A stretch of 64,000 nt of DNA from Rahnella laticis. GTDB taxonomy: Bacteria; Pseudomonadota; Gammaproteobacteria; Enterobacterales; Enterobacteriaceae. Below, piece by piece: positions 51,196-63,868 of this stretch. Under the pieces are notes generated by a model. The model was given only the letters and a program-made list of their open reading frames with translations, searched no databases and was not told where the DNA came from. The stretch is taken from the NCBI RefSeq assembly GCF_015644585.1, contig NZ_JADOBI010000017.1, positions 57,222 to 121,221 on the forward strand, given 5' to 3'. Positions within the stretch are counted from its first letter, which is position 1, and each line of letters begins with the position of its first letter. The position numbers were made by a program, and so were the translations under genes.

Positions 51196-53130
51196 ATGCG
51201 ATTTACTACCAGACTATCGGCACTCATTTCGATGTTAGTTGCGCTGGCAATGTTGTTAATGTTGCTCGGCGTGACGTTTAGCTTTATCTACCTCAACAAG
51301 CAAAGTACCGAGCAGCACTTACAGGCGCTGGCGACCACTTATGATCAGTCGTTACTGACTCATACCCCGGCGGAAGCCGAGCGCTGGCTGCCGCAGGCGA
51401 TGCGCATGCTGGACGTCACCGATATCGAGGTAAAGCTCGATAACTCTACGGTTTATGAATATCACGAGCGCCCGGATCTGCACCGTTCGTGGGACAGCGT
51501 GATGCCGGAATATGACACGGTAGTTATCCCTCTGATGCAAAACCACGCAATGTCGCTGCGTGTTTCTTATATTGATCCCGTCAGCAGCTATATCCGCTCC
51601 ATGCGTTCAACACTCGCTATCAGTCTGGCCATCGTGGTCATGCTCGCGATGTTGATGCTGAGTTTCCGCTGGTTACGTAATGAAACCGACGGTGTGGAAA
51701 AACTGGAAGATCGTGCTGTCAGGATTTTGCGCGGTGAGCGGGAAGGGCTGGCTGGCACCGTCGGCGAATGGCCGCATTCTGCCAGCAGCGCTATCGATCT
51801 CCTGTTAACTGATCTTAATGAAGCGCGCGAACAGCGCAGCCGCGTCGATACATTGATCCGCGCATACGCCCAGCAGGATGCGCAAACCGGGCTCAGCAAC
51901 CGGCTGTTTTTCGACAATCAGCTGGCGACGCAGCTCGAAGAAGCGGGCGCGCATGGCGTACTGATGCTGTTGCGGCTGCCCGATTTTGACATGATGCGCG
52001 AAATCCACGGGCAGACAGTAGTGGAAGAATTACGGTCGGCGATGGTGAACCTGTTATCGACTTTTGTTATGCGACATGTGGATGCGCTGCTGGCGCGCTA
52101 CTTCCACAGCGATTTTGCTGTGCTTCTTCCGCACCGCACCTTGAAAGATGCCGAAGTGATGGCCGCGCAGTTAATCAATGCGTTGGGCGTGCTGCCGACA
52201 TCTTCTCTGATCGACCGCGACGCCCTGATGCACATCGGGATCACCGCGTACCGTTTCGGCCAGACGCCGGATCAGGCTATGGATATGGCCGAACAGGCAA
52301 CGCGCCATGCGGCATTTCAGGGCAGCAACAGCTGGTTTATCTACGATAAAAACGTGCCGGAAAAAGGGCGTGGCAGCGTGCGCTGGCGCACTTTGCTGGA
52401 AAACACTCTGGCGCGCGGCGGCCCGCGTTTGTACCAGAAACCAGCGTTTGGCAGAGACGGAAAACTCGATCACCGCGAGATTCAGCGGCGCGTCTTTGAC
52501 GGTGAACAGGAACTGCTGGCGGCCGAATTCATTCCTCTTGTCGTGCAATTCGGGTTGTCTCAGAGCTTCGATCGGGTGATGTTAAGTCAGATTATTCCGT
52601 TACTTAACAGCTGGCCGGACGAAACGTTAGCATTTCACCTGACGGTTGATTCATTATTGCAGCGCTCATTTGTTCGCTGGTTGCGTGACACGCTGCTTCA
52701 GTGCGAAAGAAAACAGCGAAACCGAATTTTGATTGAACTTGCTGAGGCAGATCTCTGTCAACATACCGACCGGCTGCGCCCTGCGATCCGTTTATTGCAA
52801 GGTTTGGGCTGTCGGCTGGCGGTTTCACAGGCCGGACTGACGGTGGTCAGCACGTCGTATCTGAAAACTTTTCCGGTGGAAAGGGTTAAGCTTCACCCCG
52901 GACTGGTGCGTGATATTGATAAAAGAGTGGAAAATCAGCTCTTTGTTCAAAGTCTGCTCAGCGCATGTGAAGGGACTCAGGCGCTGGTGTTTGCCGCCGG
53001 CATAAGGACAAAAGAAGAGTGGACCACCTTGCAGAAAAGCGGGATCCACGGCGGCCAGGGGGATTTTTTTGCCGGACCACAGCCTGTTGAACCGGTCGGT
53101 AAAAAATATTCACACAACCGCGATGTTTAA
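51196..53130 (+). CDS. csrD: CsrD, regulator of CsrB/CsrC RNA decay
   Basis: This 644-residue inner-membrane protein has two helices (about 7-30 and 135-160) flanking a periplasmic domain, then degenerate GGDEF and EAL domains. The GGDEF site is replaced by a YFHSDF sequence and the EAL site is lost (GEQELLAAEFIPL remains), so it does not make or break c-di-GMP. In E. coli it helps RNase E degrade CsrB and CsrC RNAs and thereby frees CsrA. It sits immediately upstream of mreB, as in E. coli. Confidence 0.94.
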   Translation: MRFTTRLSALISMLVALAMLLMLLGVTFSFIYLNKQSTEQHLQALATTYDQSLLTHTPAEAERWLPQAMRMLDVTDIEVKLDNSTVYEYHERPDLHRSWDSVMPEYDTVVIPLMQNHAMSLRVSYIDPVSSYIRSMRSTLAISLAIVVMLAMLMLSFRWLRNETDGVEKLEDRAVRILRGEREGLAGTVGEWPHSASSAIDLLLTDLNEAREQRSRVDTLIRAYAQQDAQTGLSNRLFFDNQLATQLEEAGAHGVLMLLRLPDFDMMREIHGQTVVEELRSAMVNLLSTFVMRHVDALLARYFHSDFAVLLPHRTLKDAEVMAAQLINALGVLPTSSLIDRDALMHIGITAYRFGQTPDQAMDMAEQATRHAAFQGSNSWFIYDKNVPEKGRGSVRWRTLLENTLARGGPRLYQKPAFGRDGKLDHREIQRRVFDGEQELLAAEFIPLVVQFGLSQSFDRVMLSQIIPLLNSWPDETLAFHLTVDSLLQRSFVRWLRDTLLQCERKQRNRILIELAEADLCQHTDRLRPAIRLLQGLGCRLAVSQAGLTVVSTSYLKTFPVERVKLHPGLVRDIDKRVENQLFVQSLLSACEGTQALVFAAGIRTKEEWTTLQKSGIHGGQGDFFAGPQPVEPVGKKYSHNRDV

Positions 53131-54529
<1,399 letters not shown>

Positions 54530-54541
54530 TCTCAGCGAAGA

Positions 54542-54559
54542 CTTGTTGTTTTTAACAAG
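54542..54559 (+). terminator. Weak stem-loop after mreB
   Basis: CTTGTT/AACAAG with a six-T-rich loop lies 13 bases past the mreB stop in the 256-base gap before mreC. It may cause partial termination that makes MreB more abundant than MreC and MreD; the stem is short. Confidence 0.4.
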
Positions 54560-54785
54560 ACCCGTTGTAAGCAGGAATAGTCTGCCCGGGAAGGTGGTTG
54601 TCCGTCAGGTAAAACCTGCAACGTGAAGTGTGCAGTGTTCAATGTGGATCCGCGCAAACACTGTCTGAGCTTAATTGTTCAGGCGGTGTTTTTGGCTATC
54701 CCATGAGATTGCCGCCTTTTCTGTCAGATGAAGCACTGACTTCGACTGGCTGAAACCTTCTGTTGCCGAGGAACTCGCATATTTT

Positions 54786-55778
54786 ATGAAGCCAATTTTT
54801 AGCAGGGGGCCTTCCCTGCAACTGCGACTTTTTTTGGCTATTCTTACGGCCATTGTCCTGATTGTTGCCGACAGTAAAATAGGTACGTTTGTTAAAATCC
54901 GCACCTATATGGATACTGCCGTAAGTCCCTTCTATTTCCTATCTAACGCCCCGCGTGAATTTTTAGATCAGGTTTCCTCGACTTTTGCGACACGTGGCCA
55001 GCTTGAATTGGAAAACCGCGCACTGCGTCAGGAATTGCTGTTGAAAAACAGCGATCTGATGTTGCTCGGCCAGTACAAACAAGAAAACGCCCGTTTGCGT
55101 GAATTGCTGGGCTCACCACTGCGTCAGGACGAGCACAAAATGGTGACGCAGGTACTTTCCACCAGTAATGATCCGTATAGCGATCAGGTTGTCATTGATA
55201 AAGGCAGCAACAACGGCGTTTACATCGGTCAGCCGGTGATCAGCGATAAAGGCGTAGTCGGCCAGGTTGTGGCCGTTGCCGCACTGACCAGCCGCGTTCT
55301 GCTGATTTGCGATGCCTCCCATGCGTTGCCGATTCAGGTGTTGCGTAACGATATCCGCGTGATTGCGGCGGGCAGTGGTTGTGCTGACGACCTTCAACTC
55401 GAGCATCTTCCAAGCAATACCGATATTCGTGTTGGCGATGTGCTGGTGACTTCCGGGTTGGGTGGGCGTTTCCCTGAAGGTTATCCGGTGGGCGTGGTGT
55501 CTTCTGTCAAAGTGGATAACCAGCGCGCGTACACCGTGATTCAGGCTCGTCCTACAGCCGGTCTGCAACGTCTGCGCTATCTTCTGTTGTTGTGGGGTTC
55601 TGACCGTAATGGCGAACATCCGCTTCCGCCGGACGAAGTGCATCGTGTTGCCAATGAGCGTCTGATGCAAATGATGCCTCAGGTTCTGCCGCCGCCGGGT
55701 GATATGGGGCCTCCGGCACCTGTTCCCGCTCCCGCCACAGGCACGGTGACGGCGCCTGTACAGGGAGCCACGCAATGA
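54786..55778 (+). CDS. mreC: Rod shape-determining protein MreC
   Basis: This 330-residue protein has one N-terminal membrane helix (about 13-30), a periplasmic coiled coil (about 68-110: [20 protein letters not shown]) and two beta-barrel domains (about 115-270, with [16 protein letters not shown] and [20 protein letters not shown]). A Pro-rich tail of 40 residues ends it. It links MreB and MreD to PBP2-RodA. Its stop overlaps the mreD start by four bases. Confidence 0.96.
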   Translation: MKPIFSRGPSLQLRLFLAILTAIVLIVADSKIGTFVKIRTYMDTAVSPFYFLSNAPREFLDQVSSTFATRGQLELENRALRQELLLKNSDLMLLGQYKQENARLRELLGSPLRQDEHKMVTQVLSTSNDPYSDQVVIDKGSNNGVYIGQPVISDKGVVGQVVAVAALTSRVLLICDASHALPIQVLRNDIRVIAAGSGCADDLQLEHLPSNTDIRVGDVLVTSGLGGRFPEGYPVGVVSSVKVDNQRAYTVIQARPTAGLQRLRYLLLLWGSDRNGEHPLPPDEVHRVANERLMQMMPQVLPPPGDMGPPAPVPAPATGTVTAPVQGATQ

Positions 55779-56263
55779 ACAGTTACCGGAGCCACGGACG
55801 CTGGATTATTTGGCTATCCTTCCTGATAGCTATGTTACTGCAAGTGATGCCATGGCCTGAGCAGATTTACATGTTCAGGCCTTCATGGCTGATGCTGATC
55901 CTGATTTATTGGGTGATGGCCTTGCCGCACCGCGTCAATGTGGGTACCGGTTTTGTTGTCGGCTTCATCATGGATTTGATCCTAGGCTCAACGCTGGGGA
56001 TCCGCGCACTGGCATTTGCGATTACCGCTTATCTGGTCGCCTTTAAATTCCAGTTATTCCGTAACCTGGCACTCTGGCAGCAAGCCCTGATTGTCATGGT
56101 GCTTTCGCTGGCCGTGGACGTCATGGTGTTCTGGGGGGAATTCCTGGTTGTGAATGTTTCATTCCGGCCGGAAGTCTTCTGGAGTAGTGTGGTTGATGGC
56201 GTTCTGTGGCCCTGGCTGTTCCTGCTGATGCGTAAAATTCGTCGTCAGTTTGCTGTGCAATGA
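55775..56263 (+). CDS. mreD: Rod shape-determining protein MreD
   Basis: This 162-residue inner-membrane protein has five to six helices and the enterobacterial pattern [24 protein letters not shown] and [19 protein letters not shown]. Length equals E. coli MreD. It overlaps mreC by four bases (ATGA), so translation is coupled; maf starts seven bases after its stop. Confidence 0.97.
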   Translation: MNSYRSHGRWIIWLSFLIAMLLQVMPWPEQIYMFRPSWLMLILIYWVMALPHRVNVGTGFVVGFIMDLILGSTLGIRALAFAITAYLVAFKFQLFRNLALWQQALIVMVLSLAVDVMVFWGEFLVVNVSFRPEVFWSSVVDGVLWPWLFLLMRKIRRQFAVQ

Positions 56264-56270
56264 GGATGTT

Positions 56271-56864
56271 ATGACCGCACTTTATCTCGCTTCCGGATCA
56301 CCGCGCCGCCGTGAATTACTGGCCATGCTCGACCTTTCTTTTGAGCGCCTGGTGACTGAAGTGGCAGAAGAGCGTCAGCCCGAAGAAGCCGCGCAGGATT
56401 ACGTAATTCGTCTTGCCGAAGATAAAGCGAGGGCAGGCGTTGCGGTCGCAGCAGAAGATTTGCCGGTGCTGGGTGCCGATACGATTGTGGTCCTTGACGG
56501 TAAAGTGTTGGAAAAGCCACGTGACGAAGCGCAAGCCGCTGTTATGCTTAAGGCATTGTCCGGAAAACAGCATCAGGTGATGACCGCCATCGCCTTTGCG
56601 GATCGTCGGGATTGCCTCAGTACGCTGGTTGTGACCGATGTCACCTTCCGTTCACTATCCTCCGACGACATTGCACATTATATTCTGAGCGGTGAGCCCA
56701 TGGATAAAGCGGGCGCTTATGGTATTCAGGGAAAGGGCGGTTGTTTCGTCCGTGAAATTCGCGGCAGTTACTATGCAGTTGTGGGTCTTCCTCTTGTGGA
56801 AACTCAGGAACTGCTAAATGAATTTTCTGCCTTACGCGAGCTTAGGAGAAAGCATGACAGCTGA
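56271..56864 (+). CDS. maf: Nucleoside triphosphate pyrophosphatase (Maf family, YhdE)
   Basis: This 197-residue Maf protein hydrolyses dTTP/UTP and modified pyrimidine nucleotides, keeping them out of nucleic acid. The phosphate loop [11 protein letters not shown] is at residues 6-16; the catalytic aspartate region is [18 protein letters not shown]; and [12 protein letters not shown] completes the site. ATG at 56271 follows TGAGGATGTT. The gene ends 11 bases into rng, so the two are translationally coupled. Confidence 0.95.
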   Translation: MTALYLASGSPRRRELLAMLDLSFERLVTEVAEERQPEEAAQDYVIRLAEDKARAGVAVAAEDLPVLGADTIVVLDGKVLEKPRDEAQAAVMLKALSGKQHQVMTAIAFADRRDCLSTLVVTDVTFRSLSSDDIAHYILSGEPMDKAGAYGIQGKGGCFVREIRGSYYAVVGLPLVETQELLNEFSALRELRRKHDS

Positions 56865-58323
56865 ATTACTGGTCAATGTCACCCCGTCTGAAACCCGCGT
56901 GGCCTACATTGACGGTGGCATTCTGCAGGAAATCCATATCGAGCGTGAGACCAAGCGCGGGATTGCCGGCAACATTTATAAAGGACGTATCAGCCGTGTA
57001 TTGCCTGGGATGCAGGCAGCATTTGTGGATATCGGCCTTGAAAAAGCAGCGTTTTTACACGCTTCAGACATCATGCCTCACACCGAATGTGTGGCGCGCG
57101 ATGAGCAGAAAAATTTCCATGTGCGCGACATCGCAGAGCTGGTGCATCAGGGCCAGGATCTGATGGTTCAGGTGGTGAAAGATCCACTGGGCACAAAAGG
57201 CGCGCGCCTTACGACCGACATCACGTTGCCATCCCGTTATCTGGTGTTTATGCCGGGAGCGTCGCACGTTGGTGTCTCCCAGCGAATCGAAAGCGAAGCA
57301 GAACGCGACCGCCTCAAACGCATCGTTTCAGAATATTGTGACGAACACGGCGGCTATATTATTCGTACTGCGGCCGAAGGCGTGGGCGAAGAAGAGCTCA
57401 AGCAGGATGCTGCGTATTTAAAACGCCTGTGGACCAAAGTCATGGAACGCAAGCGTCGTAACAAAACCAAGTGCAAGCTGTATGGCGAACTGGCGCTGGC
57501 GCACCGCGTGCTGCGTGATTTTGCCGGCGAAGCGCTGGACAGGATCCGCGTTGACTCCCGTCTGACCTATGAATTGCTGGTGGAGTTTACCAGCGAATAC
57601 ATGCCGGAGATGACCAGCAAGCTGGAGCATTACAGCGGCAAACAGCCAATTTTCGACCTGTTTGATGTGGAAAATGAAATCCAGCGTGCGCTCGAGCGCA
57701 AGGTTGAGCTGAAATCTGGCGGCTATCTGATCATCGATCAGACCGAAGCCATGACCACCGTAGACATCAACACCGGTGCGTTTGTCGGCCATCGTAATCT
57801 GGAAGACACCATCTTCAACACCAACACCGAAGCGACGCAGGCCATTGCCCGGCAGCTCCGGTTGCGCAATCTCGGTGGCATTATCATCATCGACTTCATT
57901 GATATGTCGAATGAAGATCACCGGCGCCGCGTTTTGCACAGCCTCGAGCAGGCATTATCCAAAGACCGCGTCAAAACAGGTATCCACGGTTTCTCCGCGC
58001 TCGGTCTGGTGGAAATGACCCGAAAACGTACCCGCGAAAGCGTCGAGCACGTACTGTGCAGCGATTGCCCGACCTGTCACGCGCGTGGCACGGTGAAAAC
58101 GGTTGAAACGGTGTGCTATGAAATTCTGCGTGAAATCGTGCGCGTGCATCACGCCTACGATTCTGACCGTTTCCTGGTTTACGCGTCGGCGGCCGTGGGT
58201 GAAGCGCTTAAAGGTGAAGAATCCCATGCGCTGGCCGAAGTGGAAATCTTCGTCGGGAAACAGGTCAAAGTGCAGATTGAACCGCTCTACAGTCAGGAGC
58301 AGTTTGACGTGGTGATGATGTGA
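56854..58323 (+). CDS. rng: Ribonuclease G
   Basis: This 489-residue endonuclease matches E. coli RNase G in length and pattern. The S1 domain (about 36-120) has [23 protein letters not shown]. The DNase I-like catalytic core carries aspartates in [13 protein letters not shown] and IIIIDFIDM. The zinc-link CxxC motif is CSDCPTC near 404. It matures the 5' end of 16S rRNA and degrades some mRNAs (adhE, eno). It starts at MTAELLVN, 11 bases before the maf stop. Confidence 0.98.
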   Translation: MTAELLVNVTPSETRVAYIDGGILQEIHIERETKRGIAGNIYKGRISRVLPGMQAAFVDIGLEKAAFLHASDIMPHTECVARDEQKNFHVRDIAELVHQGQDLMVQVVKDPLGTKGARLTTDITLPSRYLVFMPGASHVGVSQRIESEAERDRLKRIVSEYCDEHGGYIIRTAAEGVGEEELKQDAAYLKRLWTKVMERKRRNKTKCKLYGELALAHRVLRDFAGEALDRIRVDSRLTYELLVEFTSEYMPEMTSKLEHYSGKQPIFDLFDVENEIQRALERKVELKSGGYLIIDQTEAMTTVDINTGAFVGHRNLEDTIFNTNTEATQAIARQLRLRNLGGIIIIDFIDMSNEDHRRRVLHSLEQALSKDRVKTGIHGFSALGLVEMTRKRTRESVEHVLCSDCPTCHARGTVKTVETVCYEILREIVRVHHAYDSDRFLVYASAAVGEALKGEESHALAEVEIFVGKQVKVQIEPLYSQEQFDVVMM

Positions 58324-58374
58324 TTTGATGGCAGCAAGCCAGCAACATCAAGAAGTTAAAGGTTTCCATTGCCG

Positions 58375-58400
58375 TCCATACGGGTGAAAACCCGTATGGA
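58375..58400 (+). promoter_or_regulatory. GNRA-capped perfect hairpin upstream of yhdP
   Basis: An 11-base perfect stem TCCATACGGGT/ACCCGTATGGA is closed by a GAAA tetraloop. Flanking bases TTTCCATT and ATGGGAAA extend the stem imperfectly. No T run follows, so it is not a terminator. It lies 52 bases after the rng stop and eight bases before the yhdP ribosome site (AAGGAGAG), so it may control yhdP translation or processing of the rng-yhdP message. Confidence 0.6.
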
Positions 58401-58421
58401 ATGGGAAACAAGGAGAGAAGT

Positions 58422-61400
58422 TTGAGGCGACTGCCCGGTATTTTATTAACGACCAGCGCTACCCTTGTCGTGATAGTGGCTTTGGTGATCAGTGGCTTGC
58501 GTCTGGCATTGCCTCAGCTCACCCGCTTTCAGACACAACTGGTCAGCAAAGTAGAATCCGTTACGGGCGTTCCGATCGAGTTGTCGCAAATCAGCGCCAG
58601 CTGGCAAACTTTTGGCCCTGTCATGGAAATCCGTGGTCTGCATGTGACCCTGCCGGATTCAGACTGGCAGGTTCAGCGCATCACGATGGCGCTCGACGTC
58701 TGGCAATCCCTTCTCCATTTCCGCTGGCAGTTCCGCGATCTCACTTTCTATAATTTGCAGCTGGATCTGAACAGCACGCTGGGCGGCGATACCAATAAAA
58801 GTAACGGCATTCAGCCAAACCGCATCAGTGACATCTTCCTCAGGCAGGTCGACCATTTCGATCTGCGTAACAGCCGTATTTCTTTTCTGACGCCTTCCGG
58901 CCCGCGCGCTGAATTTGATATTCCGCAACTGACCTGGCTGAATACGCACAACCGTCACCGCGCTGAGGGGCTGCTGAGTTTATCCAGCTTCAACGGGCAG
59001 CACGGTATTGTGCAGGTGCGTATGGATCTGAACGATACCAATGGTCTGCTCAATAACGGCAAAATCTATTTGCAGGCCGACGACATTGACATGAAGCCGT
59101 GGTTCAGCCGCTGGCTGCGCAGCAATACCGGTTTAGAAAATGCCAATTTCAGCCTCGCGGCCTGGCTGACGGTGCGCAACGGCGATATTTACGCGGGCGA
59201 TGCGCTGCTGAAAAACGGCTCGGCGACCTGGAAAACGGGCGCAGATGAACACCGTCTGGACGTTGATAACCTGGCTCTGCACGGCAGTCGTCAGGGCAAT
59301 GGCTGGCAGGTTGGCACGCAGCAGCTGAACCTGAAAACCGACGGCGTAGAGTGGCCGAAAGGGCGTCTCGAAGCACTGTATCTGCCTGAAAATAATGATT
59401 TCCTCGGCCCCACGCAGGGCGAAGAATTACGTATCCGCGGTACAAATCTGCAACTCGAACGTTTAGGGCCGATTATCCCGACGTTTTCCTTCCTGACGCC
59501 GTCGCTGCTGGAGCGCTGGCAGGATCTGAAACCGGCCGGGAATGTTGATCGCCTTGCGCTGGATATCCCGCTTAAACAGCCGGATCAGACCCGTTTTGAT
59601 GCCAGCTGGAATGATGTCAGCTGGCAGCGCTGGGAACTTCTGCCCGGCATTAACCACTTTACTGGCAGCCTGAAAGGCAGCATGTCGGGCGGGCAACTGA
59701 GCGTTAATTTGCAGGACAGCCTGTTGCCATATGGTGAAATGTTCCGTGCTCCGCTGGACGTGAGCGCGGCAACCGGTACGTTCAGCTGGACCAGTGGCAA
59801 AGACGGCTGGACGCTGTCGGGCAAAGACGTGGATGTCAAAGCCAACGCGCTGTGGGCGAAAGGTGACTTCAGCTATCAGCAGCCTGCCGAAGGCCAGCCG
59901 TGGCTGAACATTCTGGCCGGTATCCGCCTGTATGACGCCGGTCAGGCCTGGCGCTATTTCCCTGAGCCGCTGATGGGCAAACATCTGGTGGATTACCTGA
60001 GTGGGGCGATTCAGGCCGGACAGGTGGGTAACGCGACGCTGACCTTTAACGGCAATCCGCATGATTTCCCGTTTAAAAAGAACGAAGGGCAGTTCCAGGT
60101 TTGGGTTCCGCTGCGCCATTCGACCTTCCAGTTCCAGCCGGAATGGCCTGCGCTGACCGATCTGGATATTGACCTCGACTTCCTGAATGACGGCCTGTTT
60201 ATGAAAGCCGCGCACACCAAACTGGGCAAAGTCGATGGCAACAACGTCGTGGCCAATATTCCTGATTATCTGAAAGAAAAACTGTTCATCGATTCCGACC
60301 TGCGCGGGCAGGGTAAAGATATCGGCGATTACTTCATGGATACACCGCTTCACGACACGCTCGGTTCTGCATTGCAGGAACTCCAGATTGGCGGCGAAGT
60401 GAATGGCCGCTTACATCTGGATATCCCGCTGGACGGGGAACTGGTGCGCGCATCCGGTGGCGTAACGCTTAATGACAACAGCCTGTTTATCAAACCGCTG
60501 GACAGCAAAATCAGCCATCTCAGCGGCCAGTTCAGCTACGACAACGGCAATCTTCAAAGCAATCAGTTAACCGGTAACTGGTTCGGGCAACCGATCAACG
60601 TGATGTTCAGCACACAGGAACTGCCGGACGATTTCAAAGTGCAGGTCGGTCTGGATGCTAACTGGCAGCTGTCAAAAATTCCGGGCATGCCTGCCGCGGC
60701 AGCCAACAAAATTTCCGGCGGTACGCCGTGGAAAGGCAACGTCAATATCACCCTTCCGCATAAAGGTACGCCGACGTATACCGTAGACGTGAATGCCGAC
60801 CTGAAAGATGTAAGCAGTCACTTACCTGATCCGCTGAACAAAAAGCCGGGTCATTCGATGCCGCTGGTGGTGAACGTTAAAGGTGATTTGCACAGCTTTA
60901 ATCTGGAAGGTGTGCTGGCGGGTAAAAACCATTTCAACAGCCGCTGGTTGCTGGGTAAACAGCTGAAACTGGACCGCGCCTCATGGCAGGAAAACACCAA
61001 AAAAACGCCGCCGTTGCCGGATGACAGCAGCCTGACGCTGCATCTGCCACCGCTGGATGGTGAAAACTGGCTTGGTCTGTTGTCGCCGGACAAAGCGACG
61101 CAAAGCGCCAGTACTAAACTGTCCGGTTTCAGTTTCCCGCACCAGATTATCCTGACCACACCGGCGCTGACGCTGGGCGGACAGGTCTGGAATGACCTGA
61201 CGATTCAGTCGGTTCAGAGCCATCAGGGCATGGAAGTGACCGCCAAAGGTAAAGAAATCGACGGCACGCTGAACATGAATGACAACGGTCCGTGGCTGGC
61301 GAATCTGCGTTATCTGTATTTCAACCCGCAGTGGACCGTGGACGACGTGGCCAGCAGCGGCCAGCCGGGCGGGAACCCGTTTGCTACGAGTAAGATTTCT

Positions 61401-62249
61401 TTTGCGAACTGGCCTGCATTGCAGCTCCGGTGCGAAGCGTGCTGGTTCCTCGGGCAGAACTTCCGCAAGGTGAATGCTGACCTGACGCCGCAGGGCAATT
61501 TGCTGATGCTGCGTAATGGCCTGATTGATACCGGCGTGGCGAAACTGGACGTGCAGGGCGACTGGAAGCAGGACGAACAGGGCGAAAATACCGGCCTGAA
61601 AGGAAAACTGTCGGGCAAAAATATCGAACAGGCGATGTCCTTCTTTGGCGTGACTACGCCGCTCAAAGACGCGCCGTTTAATGTGAACTTCGATCTCCAC
61701 TGGAAATCGGTGCCGTGGAAGCCGGATATCAGCACGTTGAACGGCACGCTGAAAAACGAGCTGGGCAAAGGCGAAATTGCTGATATCGGCGGCGGTCGCG
61801 CCGGGCAGCTGCTTCGTCTGGTGAGCTTCGACGCGCTGCTGCGCAAGTTGCGTCTGGATTTCAGCGACACCTTTGGTCAGGGATTCTATTTTGATTCCAT
61901 CAAATCCACCGCGTGGATTAAAGATGGCACGCTGCACACCGATGACCTGCTGGTAGACGGGCTGGCGGCGGATATCGCCATAACCGGTAAAGTGAATTTC
62001 GTGAACCAGCAGCTGGATTTAGAAGCGGTGATTGCGCCGGAAATTTCAGCCACCGTCGGCGTGGCGACGGCATTCGTGATTAACCCGGTGGTCGGTGTGG
62101 CGGTATTTGCGGCCAGTAAAGTGCTGGCACCGCTGTGGAATAAAATCTCGCTGATCCGCTACCAGATTAGCGGCACGATTGCTGAACCACATATCAATGA
62201 AATTTTGCGTAAACCCGCTGTACCGCCAAAAGAGGCCACCGCGCAGTAA
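58422..62249 (+). CDS. yhdP: YhdP, AsmA-like envelope lipid-transport protein
   Basis: This protein is about 1275 residues, an inner-membrane-anchored AsmA-like/bridge protein with one N-terminal helix (about 8-30) and a long periplasmic beta-rich body of repeating strands. The C-terminal conserved region shows GGGRAGQLLRLVSFDALLRKLRLDFSDTFGQGF. With TamB and YdbH it carries phospholipid from the inner to the outer membrane. The start is TTG at 58422, giving MRRLPGIL as in E. coli and placed five bases after AAGGAGAG; an ATG at 58401 is too far upstream to use that site. Confidence 0.93.
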   Translation: MRRLPGILLTTSATLVVIVALVISGLRLALPQLTRFQTQLVSKVESVTGVPIELSQISASWQTFGPVMEIRGLHVTLPDSDWQVQRITMALDVWQSLLHFRWQFRDLTFYNLQLDLNSTLGGDTNKSNGIQPNRISDIFLRQVDHFDLRNSRISFLTPSGPRAEFDIPQLTWLNTHNRHRAEGLLSLSSFNGQHGIVQVRMDLNDTNGLLNNGKIYLQADDIDMKPWFSRWLRSNTGLENANFSLAAWLTVRNGDIYAGDALLKNGSATWKTGADEHRLDVDNLALHGSRQGNGWQVGTQQLNLKTDGVEWPKGRLEALYLPENNDFLGPTQGEELRIRGTNLQLERLGPIIPTFSFLTPSLLERWQDLKPAGNVDRLALDIPLKQPDQTRFDASWNDVSWQRWELLPGINHFTGSLKGSMSGGQLSVNLQDSLLPYGEMFRAPLDVSAATGTFSWTSGKDGWTLSGKDVDVKANALWAKGDFSYQQPAEGQPWLNILAGIRLYDAGQAWRYFPEPLMGKHLVDYLSGAIQAGQVGNATLTFNGNPHDFPFKKNEGQFQVWVPLRHSTFQFQPEWPALTDLDIDLDFLNDGLFMKAAHTKLGKVDGNNVVANIPDYLKEKLFIDSDLRGQGKDIGDYFMDTPLHDTLGSALQELQIGGEVNGRLHLDIPLDGELVRASGGVTLNDNSLFIKPLDSKISHLSGQFSYDNGNLQSNQLTGNWFGQPINVMFSTQELPDDFKVQVGLDANWQLSKIPGMPAAAANKISGGTPWKGNVNITLPHKGTPTYTVDVNADLKDVSSHLPDPLNKKPGHSMPLVVNVKGDLHSFNLEGVLAGKNHFNSRWLLGKQLKLDRASWQENTKKTPPLPDDSSLTLHLPPLDGENWLGLLSPDKATQSASTKLSGFSFPHQIILTTPALTLGGQVWNDLTIQSVQSHQGMEVTAKGKEIDGTLNMNDNGPWLANLRYLYFNPQWTVDDVASSGQPGGNPFATSKISFANWPALQLRCEACWFLGQNFRKVNADLTPQGNLLMLRNGLIDTGVAKLDVQGDWKQDEQGENTGLKGKLSGKNIEQAMSFFGVTTPLKDAPFNVNFDLHWKSVPWKPDISTLNGTLKNELGKGEIADIGGGRAGQLLRLVSFDALLRKLRLDFSDTFGQGFYFDSIKSTAWIKDGTLHTDDLLVDGLAADIAITGKVNFVNQQLDLEAVIAPEISATVGVATAFVINPVVGVAVFAASKVLAPLWNKISLIRYQISGTIAEPHINEILRKPAVPPKEATAQ

Positions 62250-62388
62250 CGTTTCCGTGACGGCGCAGGAAAGCTCGTTCGGGCTGTGTTAGGCTGTTAA
62301 TAACCTTGTAACAATGGATTGTCCGGCAGGTTGGCTGATTATTTCAGTGCCAGCGCTGCCGGATTTTCGTCTAAAAGAGAGTGAATCT

Positions 62389-63834
62389 ATGAGTCTGGCC
62401 TTAGTCAGTGAGCAGTTACTAACTGCCAATAATCTGAGTCATCAGGATCTGTTTTCCGTTTTGGGCCAGTTGTCAGAACGTCGCCTCGATTATGCCGATC
62501 TCTTTTTCCAGTCCAGCTTCCACGAAGCCTGGGTGATCGAAGACAGCATCATCAAAGATGGTTCTTACAATATCGATCAGGGCGTCGGTGTTCGTGCAGT
62601 CAGTGGTGAAAAAACCGGTTTTGCCTATGCCGACCAGATCACGTTGAACGCGCTGAATCAAAGCGCGACGGCGGCGCGAAGCATCGTCCGCGAGCAGGGA
62701 AATGGCAAAGCGCATACGCTGGGCGAAATCGCTTACCAATCCCTTTATACGCCACTGGATCCGCTGCAAAGCCTGCCGCGTGAAGCGAAAATTGAGCTTC
62801 TGCATCGTGTCGATAAAATTGCCCGCGCTGCCGATAAACGCGTTCAGGAAGTCAGCGCCAGCATTACCGGCGTCTACGAAACCGTACTGGTCGCCGCAAC
62901 CGATGGCACGCTGGCGGCAGATATCCGTCCGCTGGTTCGCTTGTCTGTCAGCGTGCTGGTCGAGCAGGACGGTCGTCGCGAGCGTGGTTCAAGCGGCGGC
63001 GGTGGCCGCGTCGGTTATGATTATTTCCTCGAAACCGTCAACGGTGAAGTGCGCGCAGAAGCTTTTGCGCGTGACGCAGTGCGTATGGCGTTACTGAACC
63101 TGACCGCCGTTGCGGCACCTGCGGGCGGCATGCCTGTGGTACTCGGCGCGGGCTGGCCGGGTGTGCTGTTGCACGAAGCGGTCGGGCATGGCCTCGAAGG
63201 CGATTTCAACCGTCGCGGAACGTCAGTCTTCAGTGGCCAGATGGGTAAACTCGTGGCTTCTGAGCTGTGTACGGTTGTTGATGACGGCACAATGCCAGGC
63301 CTGCGCGGCTCGCTGGCCATCGACGATGAAGGCGTGCCGGGGCAATACAACGTGCTTATCGAAAACGGCGTGCTCAAAGGTTACATGCAGGACAAACTGA
63401 ACGCGCGTCTGATGGGCGTTGCGCCAACCGGTAATGGCCGTCGCGAATCCTATGCGCACCTGCCAATGCCGCGCATGACCAACACCTACATGCTGGCCGG
63501 GAAATCGACCCCGGAAGATATTATCAGCAGCGTGGAATACGGCTTGTACGCACCGAATTTCGGCGGCGGTCAGGTCGATATCACCTCCGGCAAATTCGTG
63601 TTCTCCACCTCTGAAGCCTATCTGATTGAAAAAGGCCGCATCACCAAACCGGTGAAAGGCGCAACGCTGATTGGTTCGGGCATCGAAGCGATGCAGCAGA
63701 TTTCCATGGTCGGTAACGATCTGGCCATCGATAAAGGCGTGGGTGTGTGCGGTAAAGAAGGCCAGAGCCTTCCGGTCGGCGTCGGCCAGCCAACCCTGAA
63801 ACTGGACAATCTGACGGTGGGCGGTACGGCTTAA
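62389..63834 (+). CDS. tldD: TldD metalloprotease subunit
   Basis: This 481-residue protein is the catalytic subunit of the TldD/TldE heterodimer, which degrades unfolded peptides, cleaves the microcin B17 precursor and degrades the CcdA antitoxin. The metal site is HEAVGH at 262-267. Sequence and length match E. coli TldD closely. The ATG at 62389 follows AGAGAGTGAATCT; a longer frame back to 62314 has no family support. It is followed by a clear terminator. Confidence 0.97.
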   Translation: MSLALVSEQLLTANNLSHQDLFSVLGQLSERRLDYADLFFQSSFHEAWVIEDSIIKDGSYNIDQGVGVRAVSGEKTGFAYADQITLNALNQSATAARSIVREQGNGKAHTLGEIAYQSLYTPLDPLQSLPREAKIELLHRVDKIARAADKRVQEVSASITGVYETVLVAATDGTLAADIRPLVRLSVSVLVEQDGRRERGSSGGGGRVGYDYFLETVNGEVRAEAFARDAVRMALLNLTAVAAPAGGMPVVLGAGWPGVLLHEAVGHGLEGDFNRRGTSVFSGQMGKLVASELCTVVDDGTMPGLRGSLAIDDEGVPGQYNVLIENGVLKGYMQDKLNARLMGVAPTGNGRRESYAHLPMPRMTNTYMLAGKSTPEDIISSVEYGLYAPNFGGGQVDITSGKFVFSTSEAYLIEKGRITKPVKGATLIGSGIEAMQQISMVGNDLAIDKGVGVCGKEGQSLPVGVGQPTLKLDNLTVGGTA

Positions 63835-63840
63835 TACCTT

Positions 63841-63868
63841 CCCCGGCCAAAGTGTCGGGGATTTTTTT
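63841..63868 (+). terminator. Terminator of tldD
   Basis: CCCCG/CGGGG with a 10-base loop is followed by ATTTTTTT, seven bases past the tldD stop. Confidence 0.9.

Noticed and set aside
60981..61937. 318-residue open frame antisense to yhdP
   Set aside because: Shadow of a long GC-rich gene; no family resemblance or ribosome site.
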